A stretch of 64,000 nucleotides of DNA from Clostridium sp031626875 (GTDB lineage Bacteria; Bacillota; Clostridia; Clostridiales; Clostridiaceae): the NCBI RefSeq assembly GCF_031626875.1, contig NZ_JANDMF010000019.1:27054-91053 (forward strand), read 5' to 3'. This document shows positions 43,995 through 53,280 of the stretch, piece after piece. A program made the translations under genes and the position numbers. How positions within the stretch are numbered: position 1 is the first letter of the stretch; each line of letters begins with the position of its first letter. The notes beneath the pieces were generated by a model that worked only from the letters and a program-made list of their open reading frames with translations, made no database searches and was not told where the DNA came from.

Positions 43995-46169
43995 CTAATA
44001 ATTAGCTGATGGAACAATAACTCTAGTTTTAAAAAGATCTCCATCTATCTCTATACTAAGTTCTCCTCCTTGAAGCTCTACTATGCTCTTAGCAATAGAA
44101 AGTCCTAATCCTGTTCCTTCAGTACTTCTTGATTTATCTCCTCTTTTAAACCTTTCAAATATTTCTTCATTCTGAAAATCCATTTCATAGGAAGATATAT
44201 TTTTCATAGTTATAATTATTTTATTGTCCTCTTCTTTTAATGAAATATATACTCGAGTTCCAGATTGAGAATATTTTAATATATTATTTATAAGATTCTC
44301 AAATACTCTCCAAGTCTTTTTTCCATCTAAATTAGCATAAACCTTTTCTTCAGGAAACTTTAGTCTAAATGTTAATTCAGAATTGTTGATAGCTTCATCA
44401 AATTCTCCTAATGTTTGTTTTAAAAGAGAAGTTACTTCTATCTTTTCCACTTCAAGGTCTACAGCACCACTTGCCATCTTAGAAGCTTCAAATAAATCAT
44501 CTATAATTACTTTAAGTCTCTGAGACTTTCTGTCTAATACATCTATATATCTATCTGCCTCTTCATTTGATATTCCTTCTTTTTTTAATAATCCTACATA
44601 ATTTATAATAGATGTTAATGGTGTTTTTAAATCATGGGAAACATTAGTTATAAGTTCAGACTTAAGTCTTTCACTTTTTATCTCATTTTCAAGAGCTTTC
44701 TTAAATCCAGTTTTCATATTATTTATATTATTAACTATCTTTAAAAATTCTCCTATTCCTTTTTCCTCTATAGTACAATTAAGATTTCCTGCAACTATTT
44801 CATCTGTTCCTTCTATAATTCTAAGAAAAAATCTATTTGTCTTAATAATGTACCATATAACAAATAACATATAGAATAACATATACCCAATCCCTATGAT
44901 TATCATAGGGATTTTTCTCGAAGCTATACCAATAAAAATAACAAACATAGAAACTCCAAGGGATAAAGCAAATATTATCAGCATTAATGTTTTAAATTTT
45001 ATACTTTGAAATGCAGATTTATCCCTAAAATAGTTTAACATTCTATTACTTAGACATTTCTTAACTTCTAATTTAAACTTTTCTTTGCTTGTAATTAAAT
45101 TTATTATTAACTTTATATTAATAGCTAAATATAATACATATATAGCTACAACAGTAATAATAAAAATTTGACTAATCCTATATTGCTTGACAAAGAATAA
45201 TATTTTATTCATATACCAAACTACTATAATTGGATATATTGCAAATATAATCATTTTTAAATCCAGAGGGATCTTTTTATACCATTTTATTAATCTGGTT
45301 TCATCTACATTACTTTTCTTCAATATAAATATTAACAAAGGAAGTCCAATTAAAAACGATATAATTCCTATTATAATTTCTTTAAATAGTCTTTCTCTTA
45401 CAGAGTTATAATAATTATAATTTTTATATATGGGACTATTTTCATCAATACTGTTAGGTACAACAAAGCAAACTTTTTTATTAGTTAATTCAGCCCAAAT
45501 ACTTATATACTTCATTCTATCAGAGTCCTTACATTCATAAGGAAGTTTAATACTATATAAAGCATTTTTATTAATATACTCATCTATATCTGATAAATTT
45601 TCTATATTAGTATTTACAGAACCATTTTCCTCATTTTCAATGTAGTATTTTATTGTACTTTTTGCTTCTATTGCATTTTTAATATTTTCATAATCTTTAT
45701 CTTTATAAGTTACTATCTCTTTTTTTAAATCCTCTACAGTTTTTGAATTTTTTATTTTAATTTCATTAAGTTCTTTATCTCTTTCCTCTGTTAGTCTATT
45801 AGTTTCATTACTATTTTGAGCTTGAGCTGAATTTAATATCTGATATTTATACTTATCAATTATTTCATCTTCCCACCTACTCAAATTAGTTTCATATAAA
45901 GTCTTAGACAATGTTAACTCGCTCTTTGTAACCTTATCATCATCTGATTTTAATGAGTAGTCCTTATACACTTCATCAAGATATCTAATATTATTAAAAT
46001 AGCTACCTAAATCCCTTTTAAACTGAGAACATTCAAAGTAAGAATCTACTTTCAAATATTCTCTGTTCTTTATCAAGTCACTTACTGATAATACTGAAAT
46101 TCCACAGATATAAGCTGATATAAGAAAAACTATTACAATAGTATATTTATTTTTCAATTTTATAGCCAA
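43995..46169 (-). CDS. Membrane sensor histidine kinase
   Basis: 724 residues, from a TTG overlapping the response-regulator gene by 23 bp; another TTG four codons later is possible. One membrane segment at about 10-32 is followed by a ~240-residue extracytoplasmic region rich in charged helices. A cluster of further membrane spans lies at about 270-450. HisKA has the phospho-acceptor in 'NVSHDLKTPLTSIINYVGLL', and the ATPase domain has 'ENLINNILKYS' and 'GTGLGLSIAKSIVELQGG'. The large multi-span sensor suggests detection of a cell-envelope or peptide signal; this is inference. It forms a pair with the upstream response regulator. Confidence 0.92.
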   Translation of the reverse strand: MAIKLKNKYTIVIVFLISAYICGISVLSVSDLIKNREYLKVDSYFECSQFKRDLGSYFNNIRYLDEVYKDYSLKSDDDKVTKSELTLSKTLYETNLSRWEDEIIDKYKYQILNSAQAQNSNETNRLTEERDKELNEIKIKNSKTVEDLKKEIVTYKDKDYENIKNAIEAKSTIKYYIENEENGSVNTNIENLSDIDEYINKNALYSIKLPYECKDSDRMKYISIWAELTNKKVCFVVPNSIDENSPIYKNYNYYNSVRERLFKEIIIGIISFLIGLPLLIFILKKSNVDETRLIKWYKKIPLDLKMIIFAIYPIIVVWYMNKILFFVKQYRISQIFIITVVAIYVLYLAINIKLIINLITSKEKFKLEVKKCLSNRMLNYFRDKSAFQSIKFKTLMLIIFALSLGVSMFVIFIGIASRKIPMIIIGIGYMLFYMLFVIWYIIKTNRFFLRIIEGTDEIVAGNLNCTIEEKGIGEFLKIVNNINNMKTGFKKALENEIKSERLKSELITNVSHDLKTPLTSIINYVGLLKKEGISNEEADRYIDVLDRKSQRLKVIIDDLFEASKMASGAVDLEVEKIEVTSLLKQTLGEFDEAINNSELTFRLKFPEEKVYANLDGKKTWRVFENLINNILKYSQSGTRVYISLKEEDNKIIITMKNISSYEMDFQNEEIFERFKRGDKSRSTEGTGLGLSIAKSIVELQGGELSIEIDGDLFKTRVIVPSANY

Positions 46170-46842
46170 TTCCCCACACCACCTTCAAATAATTTGGCTC
46201 TCTTGGGTTGATTTCAATCTTTTCCCTTATTCTTCTTATGTGAACTGACACAGTATTTTCAGAATTATGAAATGGCTCATCCCATACCCTTTCATATATT
46301 TCTTCAATAGAAAAAACTCTCCCCTTATTGGTCATTAATAGTTCTAATATCTTATACTCTAAGGATGTTAAGCTCTTTTCCTTATCATCCACTGTTATAG
46401 TCTTTGAGTTTTTGTTTAATATAAGACCCCTTATATTTATCTCATCTTCAACCTGTTCATCATATTGCCCCAAACTTGTATATCTTCTTAATTGAGACTT
46501 AACCCTAGCCACTAATTCCATAGGGTTAAACGGTTTCGTTATATAATCATCAGCACCTATATTAAGTCCTAATATTTTATCAGTATCCTCTGATTTTGCT
46601 GAAAGCATTACTATAGGAATGTTTTTGCTTTCCCTGATTTTAAATGTTGCTTTAATGCCATCCATTTTAGGCATCATTAAATCCATTAATATAAGGTGAA
46701 TCTCCTTCATTTCAAGTACCTTTAAAGCTTCTATTCCATCTCCTGCATGAAATACTTTTATCCCTTCATTTTTTAAATATATTTCAACAGCTTCTCTTAT
46801 TTCATATTCATCATCTACAATTAAAACATTAAATTTAGTCAT
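46147..46842 (-). CDS. OmpR-family response regulator
   Basis: 231 residues. The receiver domain carries the acidic pair 'VDDEYE', the phospho-acceptor Asp in 'LILMDLMMPKMDG' and 'DDYITKPFNPMELVARV' with the conserved Lys. The C-terminal winged helix has 'LTSLEYKILELLMTNKGRVF' and 'SVHIRRIREKIEINP'. It overlaps the histidine kinase gene, so both are made together. Targets are not identifiable here. The small secreted-protein gene upstream is separated by only 50 bp. Confidence 0.95.
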   Translation of the reverse strand: MTKFNVLIVDDEYEIREAVEIYLKNEGIKVFHAGDGIEALKVLEMKEIHLILMDLMMPKMDGIKATFKIRESKNIPIVMLSAKSEDTDKILGLNIGADDYITKPFNPMELVARVKSQLRRYTSLGQYDEQVEDEINIRGLILNKNSKTITVDDKEKSLTSLEYKILELLMTNKGRVFSIEEIYERVWDEPFHNSENTVSVHIRRIREKIEINPREPNYLKVVWGIGYKIEK

Positions 46843-46892
46843 AATATCCCCCCTCTTCCCCTATTATACATATCAAGAATAGAATCTTTCAA

Positions 46893-47156
46893 TTAACTTT
46901 TTCTAAGAAAAAATGCAAATGCATCCTTTAATAATTCAGCTAAAAAATAAACACAAGTATTAGCAGAATTACCCTTATTCAATTTTATTGCCTTAGAATA
47001 TACATACTTACGATTCTCATCACTTTGAAGAAACTTAAATATTTTTTCATTTATGTTATAATTTTTATCTTCTGTGTAAGTATTGCTACCTGTTGTTGCT
47101 TTTATTACTAAACCTATAGTTGCAACAATCATAATAAAAAGCATTATCTTTTTCAC
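46893..47156 (-). CDS. Short secreted protein, probably truncated
   Basis: 87 residues. An N-terminal signal-like segment ('MKKIMLFIMIVATIGLVIKA') precedes a short charged region and 'NKGNSANTCVYFLAELL'. That last motif resembles an internal motif of longer clostridial secreted proteins, where the sequence continues. Here it breaks into 'KDAFAFFLRKS' and stops, and the DNA at the break (GGATGCATTTGCATTTTTTC) looks like a terminator stem with a T-run. The simplest reading is loss of the 3' part. An intact short exported peptide cannot be excluded. Confidence 0.5.
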   Translation of the reverse strand: MKKIMLFIMIVATIGLVIKATTGSNTYTEDKNYNINEKIFKFLQSDENRKYVYSKAIKLNKGNSANTCVYFLAELLKDAFAFFLRKS

Positions 47157-47259
47157 GTCATATACTTCTCCTCCTCAATCCCTCTTACAATAACTAATTA
47201 TACAAGGTATTTTTTACAAAAAACTTCCTATAATTCTTTCAAATTTCTGAAGAAAAACA

Positions 47260-47298
47260 AAAAAATCTCGTAATGAAAATTTCATCACGAGATTTTTT
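47260..47298. terminator. Terminator of the groES-groEL operon
   Basis: AAAAAATCTCGT-ATGAAA pairs with TTTCAT-ACGAGATTTTTT, with T/A runs on both sides, 12 bp beyond the groEL stop. Confidence 0.88.
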
Positions 47299-47310
47299 GT
47301 ATTAATTATT

Positions 47311-48933
47311 TTAGTACATTCCTTCCATTCCTGGAGCTCCACCTGGCATTGGAGTTTCCTTTTGTGGAATATCAGCAACTGCTGCTTCTGTTGTTAAGAA
47401 TGTTGATGCTACTGATGCTGCATTTTGAAGTGCTGATCTTGTTACCTTAGTAGGATCAACTATACCAGCTTTTATCATGTTCTTATAGTCTCCATATAAT
47501 GCATCGTATCCCATTCCAACTTCACTATTCTTAACTTTTTCTATTATAACAGAACCTTCAACGCCTGCATTTACAGCTATTTGTCTCATTGGTTCTTCTA
47601 ATGCTCTAACAATTATATTAATACCAACTTGTGCATCTGGAACATCTGAAGTTAATTTTGCTACTTCATTTATTACATTAACATATGCAGTTCCACCACC
47701 TGGTACAATACCTTCTTCTACTGCTGCTTTTGTTGCATTTAAAGCATCTTCAATTCTAAGCTTTCTCTCTTTAAGTTCTGTTTCTGTAGCTGCTCCAACT
47801 TTAATTACTGCAACTCCTCCAGCAAGTTTAGCTAATCTTTCTTGTAGCTTTTCTTTATCAAATTCTGAAGTTGTTTCTTCTATTTGATTCTTTATTAAGC
47901 CAATTCTTTCTTTTATAGCAGGTGAACTACCCTTACCATTTACAATTGTTGTATTTTCTTTTGTAACTTTAACACTTTCAGCTTGACCTAGCATTTCTAA
48001 AGTTACTTCTTTAAGATCTCTTCCAAGTTCTTCTGATATTACTTCTCCACCAGTTAAGATAGCTATATCTTGAAGCATTTCTTTTCTTCTATCACCAAAG
48101 CCTGGAGCTTTAACTGCAACACAAGTAAATGTTCCTCTTAACTTATTAACTACAAGTGTAGCCATAGCTTCACCTTCTATATCTTCAGCTATAATTAATA
48201 ACTTTTTACCTGTTTGAACTATTTGTTCTAATACTGGCAGTATTTCTTGTATATTTGAAATTTTCTTATCAGTTATTAAAATGTATGGACTATCTAATGA
48301 AGCTTCCATCTTTTCCATATCTGTTGACATATAAGGTGATACATATCCTCTATCAAATTGCATACCTTCAACTACATCTAATTCAGTTCCCATTGATTTA
48401 GATTCTTCAATAGTAATTACGCCTTCATTTCCAACCTTCTCCATAGCATCAGCTATTAACTTACCTATTTCTTCATCTGATGCTGAAATAGCTGCAACTC
48501 TAGCTATGTCTTCTTTCCCAGCTACTGGTTTTGAAATTCCTTGAATTTCTTCAACTGCTTTTTCAACAGCTTTTCTTATACCATTTCTAATTAATATTGG
48601 ATTAGCTCCTGCTGTTACATTTTTAAGACCTTCTCTTATGATAGCTTGAGCTAAAAGAGTAGCTGTTGTAGTTCCATCACCAGCAACATCATTTGTTTTA
48701 GTAGCAACTTCTTTTACAAGTTGTGCCCCCATATTTTCATATGGATCTTCTAATTCTATTTCTCTAGCTATTGAAACACCATCATTTGTTATTAAAGGTG
48801 CACCAAACTTCTTATCCAATACTACATTTCTTCCTTTTGGTCCTAAAGTAACCTTTACTGTATCAGCTAATTTATCAACACCTATTTGCATTGCTCTTCT
48901 TGCGTCTTCACCAAATTTTAATGATTTTGCCAT
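47311..48933 (-). CDS. groEL: 60-kDa chaperonin GroEL
   Basis: 540 residues, starting at MAKSLKFGEDARRAM after GTAGGAGGG. Hallmarks are 'VKVTLGPKGRNVVLDKKFGA', the ATP-binding 'NDVAGDGTTTATLLAQA', 'VEEGIVPGGGTAYVNV' and the Gly/Met-rich tail 'GGAPGMEGMY'. It folds client proteins in the cytosol with GroES, encoded 13 bp upstream. The operon is repressed by HrcA through the CIRCE element. Confidence 0.98.
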   Translation of the reverse strand: MAKSLKFGEDARRAMQIGVDKLADTVKVTLGPKGRNVVLDKKFGAPLITNDGVSIAREIELEDPYENMGAQLVKEVATKTNDVAGDGTTTATLLAQAIIREGLKNVTAGANPILIRNGIRKAVEKAVEEIQGISKPVAGKEDIARVAAISASDEEIGKLIADAMEKVGNEGVITIEESKSMGTELDVVEGMQFDRGYVSPYMSTDMEKMEASLDSPYILITDKKISNIQEILPVLEQIVQTGKKLLIIAEDIEGEAMATLVVNKLRGTFTCVAVKAPGFGDRRKEMLQDIAILTGGEVISEELGRDLKEVTLEMLGQAESVKVTKENTTIVNGKGSSPAIKERIGLIKNQIEETTSEFDKEKLQERLAKLAGGVAVIKVGAATETELKERKLRIEDALNATKAAVEEGIVPGGGTAYVNVINEVAKLTSDVPDAQVGINIIVRALEEPMRQIAVNAGVEGSVIIEKVKNSEVGMGYDALYGDYKNMIKAGIVDPTKVTRSALQNAASVASTFLTTEAAVADIPQKETPMPGGAPGMEGMY

Positions 48934-48946
48934 TTCTAAATCCCTC

Positions 48947-49231
48947 CTACTCAACTATCGCTAAAATATCATCTTGTTTTAATATAGTATATTCTTCTCC
49001 AGAAACTTTAACTTCTGATCCTGCATACTTAGAATATAATACTTTATCTCCAACTTTAACTTCCATTTCAACCCTTTTGCCATCTACTATAGCTCCAGGT
49101 CCAACTGCAACTACTTCAGCTTCTTGTGGTCTTTCCTTTGCTGTACCTGTTAATACAATTCCGCTTTTAGTAGTTTCCTCTGCTTCTAGTTTTTTAATTA
49201 CTACTCTTTCTCCAAGTGGTTTGATATTCAT
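48947..49231 (-). CDS. groES: 10-kDa co-chaperonin GroES
   Basis: 94 residues. 'MNIKPLGERVVIKKLEAEE', the mobile loop 'TTKSGIVLTGTAKERPQEAE', 'VAVGPG' and 'VKVGDKVLYSKYAGSEVK' cover the full-length GroES. It caps GroEL. It is the first gene of the operon, with GGAGGG ahead of the ATG. Confidence 0.98.
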   Translation of the reverse strand: MNIKPLGERVVIKKLEAEETTKSGIVLTGTAKERPQEAEVVAVGPGAIVDGKRVEMEVKVGDKVLYSKYAGSEVKVSGEEYTILKQDDILAIVE

Positions 49232-49346
49232 AAAAAACCCTCCTTTAATTATTTATATAATTTTGTTTTTATTTACTTTATATCGTCTTAAGCTAATTAG
49301 ATTAAGATTATTAATAATTCTATAGAATTATTATATGAATTTTGTA

Positions 49347-49373
49347 TTAGCACTCACTATCAATGAGTGCTAA
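49347..49373. promoter_or_regulatory. CIRCE operator (HrcA binding site)
   Basis: A perfect TTAGCACTC-N9-GAGTGCTAA inverted repeat upstream of groES. HrcA represses through this element until heat stress. Confidence 0.97.
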
Positions 49374-49380
49374 TACAATT

Positions 49381-49409
49381 ATAATATATCCTCTATCCAT
49401 AATATTCAA
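49381..49409 (-). promoter_or_regulatory. Promoter of groES-groEL
   Basis: On the minus strand, TTGAAT (49404-49409), 17 bp, TATTAT (49381-49386). The start point would fall at or just inside CIRCE, which suits HrcA repression. Confidence 0.65.
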
Positions 49410-49508
49410 ATATTCCCTTTGCTATTATTCCTTTAAATTTATATATTATAGCTAATTATATTAATTTTTCTTAGTTATATTAATATTTACTCCATTTTTC
49501 TTCTATTT

Positions 49509-51023
49509 TTAATTTTCTGATTTTTTTACTCTTCCAGCTTCTAAATTTATTTCCTTATATTTCTTTAAATTGTCGTTAGAAAGCACTGTTTTCTTCTTAG
49601 CTTTTACATTCATCTTATTAAATATACCTTTAGCTTTTTGGTATGGAGCTATAGTACCTGCACCATTTATACATCCGCCTTCACACATCATTCCTTCTAT
49701 GAAGTTCCCATTAAGTCTACCTATATTGGCAAGCTTCATGGTCTTTTTAATCTCATCACTTCCTGATACTTTAATAGGGTTGAATTCTATATCTATTCCA
49801 CTTTCTTTCATGTAATTCTCAATAGCTGCTGTCAACCCTCCAGCTGCTCCAAATCCTCGTCCAAATATAGATGCATCTTCAACAACCTCTTCCTCACAAC
49901 TTTCTACCTCAATCTGAAAAGCATCAAAAAGAGCAATGAGTTCTTCAAATGTTAGCACATAATCAATTGCATCTTTAACTTCTTCTCTAACTACCTCCCC
50001 CTTTTTAGCTGTACAAGGTCCTATAAATACAACTTTTGCTCTAGTGTCACATTTTTTAATATACCTTCCTGTAGCAATCATAGGAGAAACAGTTCCTGAT
50101 ATATTAGCTTTTTCATTTGGAAACATTTTTTCTATATAATTTAAAAATCCTGGACAACATGAATTTGTCATATATAAATCTTCATTTTCCATTCTCTCTA
50201 TAAATTCATTGCTTTCATGAACAGTAACAGCATCAGCTCCACAAGCTGCTTCTACCATATCAGCAAAACCTATCTTTTTAATTGCATTTTTAATTTGGCC
50301 ATAAGATACCTTTACTCCAAATTGCCCTGTTATAGCTGGAGCAACTACTGCATATAGCTTATTTTTATTTACTAGAGATTTGGTAACTGGAACAATTAAA
50401 CTCTTATCTGATATAGCTCCAAACGGACATGCTGACATACATGCACCACAATTTACGCACTTTTCTTCCTTAATCATAGCTCTTCTATTTTCAGTATTTA
50501 CATCTAAGGCTCCAGTTGGACATACTCTTTTACAAGGCCTCATAACTTCAGAAATGGCATCATAAGGACAAGACTTTTGACACATACCACATTCTTTACA
50601 AAGTTCTTGATTGATATATGCTCTTCCTGCCACATAGCTTATTGCTCCAAAATTGCAAGCTTTTTGGCATCTATGTGCTATACAATTTCTACATGAATCA
50701 GTTACATTATATTTATTTATCGGACACTTATCACAAGCAGCTTCTATAACATATACAATTTGCTCATCTGAAGTTATATCTACAAACTCTTCATGTGCAG
50801 CATATCCATTTGCTAAGAAACCAGAAGCTAATTTTGCTCTCTCCAATACAATAGCCCTTTCCTTATAGACACAACATCTATACATGGCTACATCTCCTTT
50901 TATAACTTCATAAGGAATCTTTTCAATCTCTTCCTTAGTTAGCTTGTCCTCTTTTGCTAACTTTGCTACTGCTGTAAGCACCTCATGTTTTAATTTATCT
51001 AACTGGGTCTCAAATTGAAACAT
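49509..51023 (-). CDS. [FeFe] hydrogenase-like protein with ferredoxin domains (group B type)
   Basis: 504 residues, starting at MFQFETQLDKL after TTTGGAGGAGAG. The N-terminal ~210 residues contain several cysteine clusters: 'CRNCIAHRCQKAC', 'CKECGMCQKSCPYDAI', 'CVNCGACMSACPFGAI'. The H-cluster motifs follow: 'TNSCCPGF', 'IGPCTAKKGEV' and 'MMCEGGCINGAG'. These are variants of the classical TSCCP, MPCxxK and CxGGC motifs, as seen in group B or sensory enzymes rather than HydA1. It probably evolves or oxidises hydrogen with ferredoxin, or senses redox state. It is monocistronic and no maturase genes are nearby. Confidence 0.88.
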   Translation of the reverse strand: MFQFETQLDKLKHEVLTAVAKLAKEDKLTKEEIEKIPYEVIKGDVAMYRCCVYKERAIVLERAKLASGFLANGYAAHEEFVDITSDEQIVYVIEAACDKCPINKYNVTDSCRNCIAHRCQKACNFGAISYVAGRAYINQELCKECGMCQKSCPYDAISEVMRPCKRVCPTGALDVNTENRRAMIKEEKCVNCGACMSACPFGAISDKSLIVPVTKSLVNKNKLYAVVAPAITGQFGVKVSYGQIKNAIKKIGFADMVEAACGADAVTVHESNEFIERMENEDLYMTNSCCPGFLNYIEKMFPNEKANISGTVSPMIATGRYIKKCDTRAKVVFIGPCTAKKGEVVREEVKDAIDYVLTFEELIALFDAFQIEVESCEEEVVEDASIFGRGFGAAGGLTAAIENYMKESGIDIEFNPIKVSGSDEIKKTMKLANIGRLNGNFIEGMMCEGGCINGAGTIAPYQKAKGIFNKMNVKAKKKTVLSNDNLKKYKEINLEAGRVKKSEN

Positions 51024-51108
51024 AATCTCTCCTCCAAACTTTGATTTTTTCATTTAAAAATGATATAATCTCCCCAATTATAATTCTATTATTTAGGGTG
51101 AGTATTTT

Positions 51109-51405
51109 ATGAATAAAAATTATAAATGTGAGCTTTGTGAAAGAGAAATATCAGAAGTAACCAAGCATCATCTAATCCCTGTAGAAAAAGGTGGAAAGGA
51201 TTCTCATATAGCTTTTTTATGCAAAACTTGTCATCGTCAAATCCATGCTCTTTACACAAATAAAGAACTTTCTTATAGACTTTATACTATTGAAAGATTA
51301 AAAAAAGAAGAAAAGATTAAACGCTACTTAAATTTTATTAAAGATCATCCCTCAGATTTATATATACCAATAAAAAAATCAAAATCCGCTAGGCGAAAAG
51401 GATAG
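51109..51405 (+). CDS. Small HNH endonuclease-like protein
   Basis: 98 residues, behind TTTAGGGTGAG. Two cysteine pairs frame an HNH motif: 'CELC', 'VTKHHLIPVEKGG' (catalytic His), and 'HIAFLCKTCHRQIHALYTN'. The rest is basic and lysine-rich, consistent with DNA binding. It stands alone, divergent from the hydrogenase gene, which is common for a chromosomal HNH domain protein of unknown duty in clostridia. Confidence 0.8.
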   Translation: MNKNYKCELCEREISEVTKHHLIPVEKGGKDSHIAFLCKTCHRQIHALYTNKELSYRLYTIERLKKEEKIKRYLNFIKDHPSDLYIPIKKSKSARRKG

Positions 51406-51408
51406 AAA

Positions 51409-51447
51409 TAAGCAGCAATAAATCAATATATATCCATTACTGCTTAC
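51409..51447. terminator. Possible bidirectional terminator between HNH and mgtC genes
   Basis: TAAGCAGcAAT pairs with ATTaCTGCTTA. The stem is modest and the flanking T-run is weak. The genes on either side converge here. Confidence 0.5.
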
Positions 51448-51500
51448 TTAATCTTGTAACACTCTAAATAGGTTGATATTAGAAATAACTTTATAATAAT

Positions 51501-51959
51501 CTATTCTTCAGAATCATCATGTCCTCTCTTATATATAGCACTTTTTTTAATTATTCTTTTTATTTTTGGAACTAATATAAGATTTATTAATATAAAAACT
51601 GTTGTAGTTACAGCTCCAAGGATAAATCCCCCTCCAACAGCAATTCCTATACAAGCCATTACCCATATAGATGATGCTGTAGTTAATCCTAATATGGTGT
51701 TATTACGGTCTTTTAATACACATAAAGCTCCTAAAAATCCTATTCCAGATACTACTTGTGCTGAAATTCTTGTTGGATCAATTAAGTTGTTTCCTTGAGA
51801 CATATATATGCCAAATATCATAGTTAACGCTGATCCTAATGATACCATTACGTGGGTTTTTATTCCTATGGTTTTATTTGTTAAATCTCGTTCTAATCCA
51901 ATTATTGCTCCTAATAAGAATGCTATACTTAGTCTTATTACTATTGTTTTTTCATCCAA
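51501..51959 (-). CDS. MgtC/SapB-family membrane protein
   Basis: 152 residues from a TTG behind GGGGGAATAAATA. The N-terminal domain has about four membrane spans and the family signature 'FLLGAIIGLERDLTNKTIGIKT', 'VSLGSALTMIFGIY', 'VVSGIGFLGALCVL' and 'GLTTASSIWVMACIGIAVGGG'. The long cytosolic C-terminal domain of pathogen MgtC is absent. The family is linked to magnesium limitation and membrane potential, and the exact role here is unknown. Confidence 0.9.
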   Translation of the reverse strand: MDEKTIVIRLSIAFLLGAIIGLERDLTNKTIGIKTHVMVSLGSALTMIFGIYMSQGNNLIDPTRISAQVVSGIGFLGALCVLKDRNNTILGLTTASSIWVMACIGIAVGGGFILGAVTTTVFILINLILVPKIKRIIKKSAIYKRGHDDSEE

Positions 51960-52144
51960 TATTTATTCCCCCATCCCACCTTATTTTATCTTCCATTATA
52001 TAGTCTTTATTATTTATACTCAACATTTTAATATTTTTATGCTCCTATGAAGATATTCTACCTATTACTATCATTACATTGATAATAATTTTTTATCATT
52101 ATTCCCATAACTTGAATTAAATATATTATTTCTTAACTCATAAA

Positions 52145-52184
52145 AATAGACTAAATGAAAAAATAATGTTTCATTTAGTCTATT
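52145..52184. terminator. Terminator of the DUF2935 gene
   Basis: AATAGACTAAATGAAA pairs exactly with TTTCATTTAGTCTATT around an 8-nt loop. Confidence 0.8.
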
Positions 52185-52256
52185 CCTTTTTTCTAAATTT
52201 CTTAAGACTTAAAACACTTTCTATATTATGGTAATACTTTTCAATTTTAGTTTTTT

Positions 52257-53204
52257 CTACTCCATATCTATATCTTTTCTAAATATTTTTAGTAATCTTA
52301 AATAATGATTTGATTCACGTAACACATGATCACCTAATAATGGAATTATTATAGATTTAACTTTACATTCTAATATTCCTTGTGTACCCTGTTGATTAAA
52401 CTTTCTTATTGCTATAGTTGCTTTATAACTGTCATTTGTGACTTTAGAAATTGGCATTGAATGTTTTATAGCTTCTTTTGCATCTCTTGTTAACTCATCA
52501 AATTGATGACCAAAATTATTGGCCATATTTATTAATTCGTCCTCAGTTGGATCAAGAAGTCCACGAATAAATTTTGAATGCTCTGCCATAATCCTATTCC
52601 AAAAAGCTTCTTGATTATACTGTTCTCTCTCTAAATCAATTTCTTCACCATCTTGCAATCTTTTAACAAAAGTATAATAAAGTTTTGCTTCTCTTAAAAT
52701 GTGATCTATAAGTAAAGGATAACTGACAGTAAACACCTTACATAATAAAACATCTGATAGTAATTTGTTTTTAAAGTTTATTATTCCTCTAATAAGTCTA
52801 ATTGCTCTGTTATTAATATCAAATACTTTTCGTTCAATGGAATCATTTTTATTATGATTATCTCTAATTAAATATTCACCCATTAATTGGGTTTCTAATT
52901 TAGTTAAATCTGTTGGTATCTTTATCCCTGTAAAATATGAGGATGCCTGTTCTGCTTCTAATGTGTAAGGTGTTATTACTTCATTGGATTGTAATACTTC
53001 GTTACTTATAATTCCATCAGAAATAGAGATGACATCATCTAAAAGTTCGTCAAATTCCATTCTGAACATATCTGCCTCATTGATATACTTTGAATCTTTT
53101 GGTGTGAAACTAGCTTCTAAAAAGAATGAATGTTCCTTCATAATTCTTCCAAAAAAAAGATGTAATTCAAGTGATTGTTGCATAAACTTCTTACTAGTTA
53201 ACAT
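52257..53204 (-). CDS. DUF2935 helical-bundle protein
   Basis: 315 residues. Two similar halves each begin with 'W..IM.EHS.FI.GLLDPTE' or 'FFGRIMKEHSFFLEASFTP' and contain further histidines ('PLLIDHILREAKLY' and 'PLLGDHVLRESNHY'). This is the layout of DUF2935, a duplicated four-helix bundle with Glu and His residues that could bind metal, as in hemerythrin- or ferritin-like proteins. Function is not established. It is monocistronic with its own terminator. Confidence 0.85.
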   Translation of the reverse strand: MLTSKKFMQQSLELHLFFGRIMKEHSFFLEASFTPKDSKYINEADMFRMEFDELLDDVISISDGIISNEVLQSNEVITPYTLEAEQASSYFTGIKIPTDLTKLETQLMGEYLIRDNHNKNDSIERKVFDINNRAIRLIRGIINFKNKLLSDVLLCKVFTVSYPLLIDHILREAKLYYTFVKRLQDGEEIDLEREQYNQEAFWNRIMAEHSKFIRGLLDPTEDELINMANNFGHQFDELTRDAKEAIKHSMPISKVTNDSYKATIAIRKFNQQGTQGILECKVKSIIIPLLGDHVLRESNHYLRLLKIFRKDIDME

Positions 53205-53280
53205 TATTGTCCTCTAAAATAATTAATCAATTATATATTATATAAATTAGTTACTTCAAAAGTTACTACAAGTAAACTTA

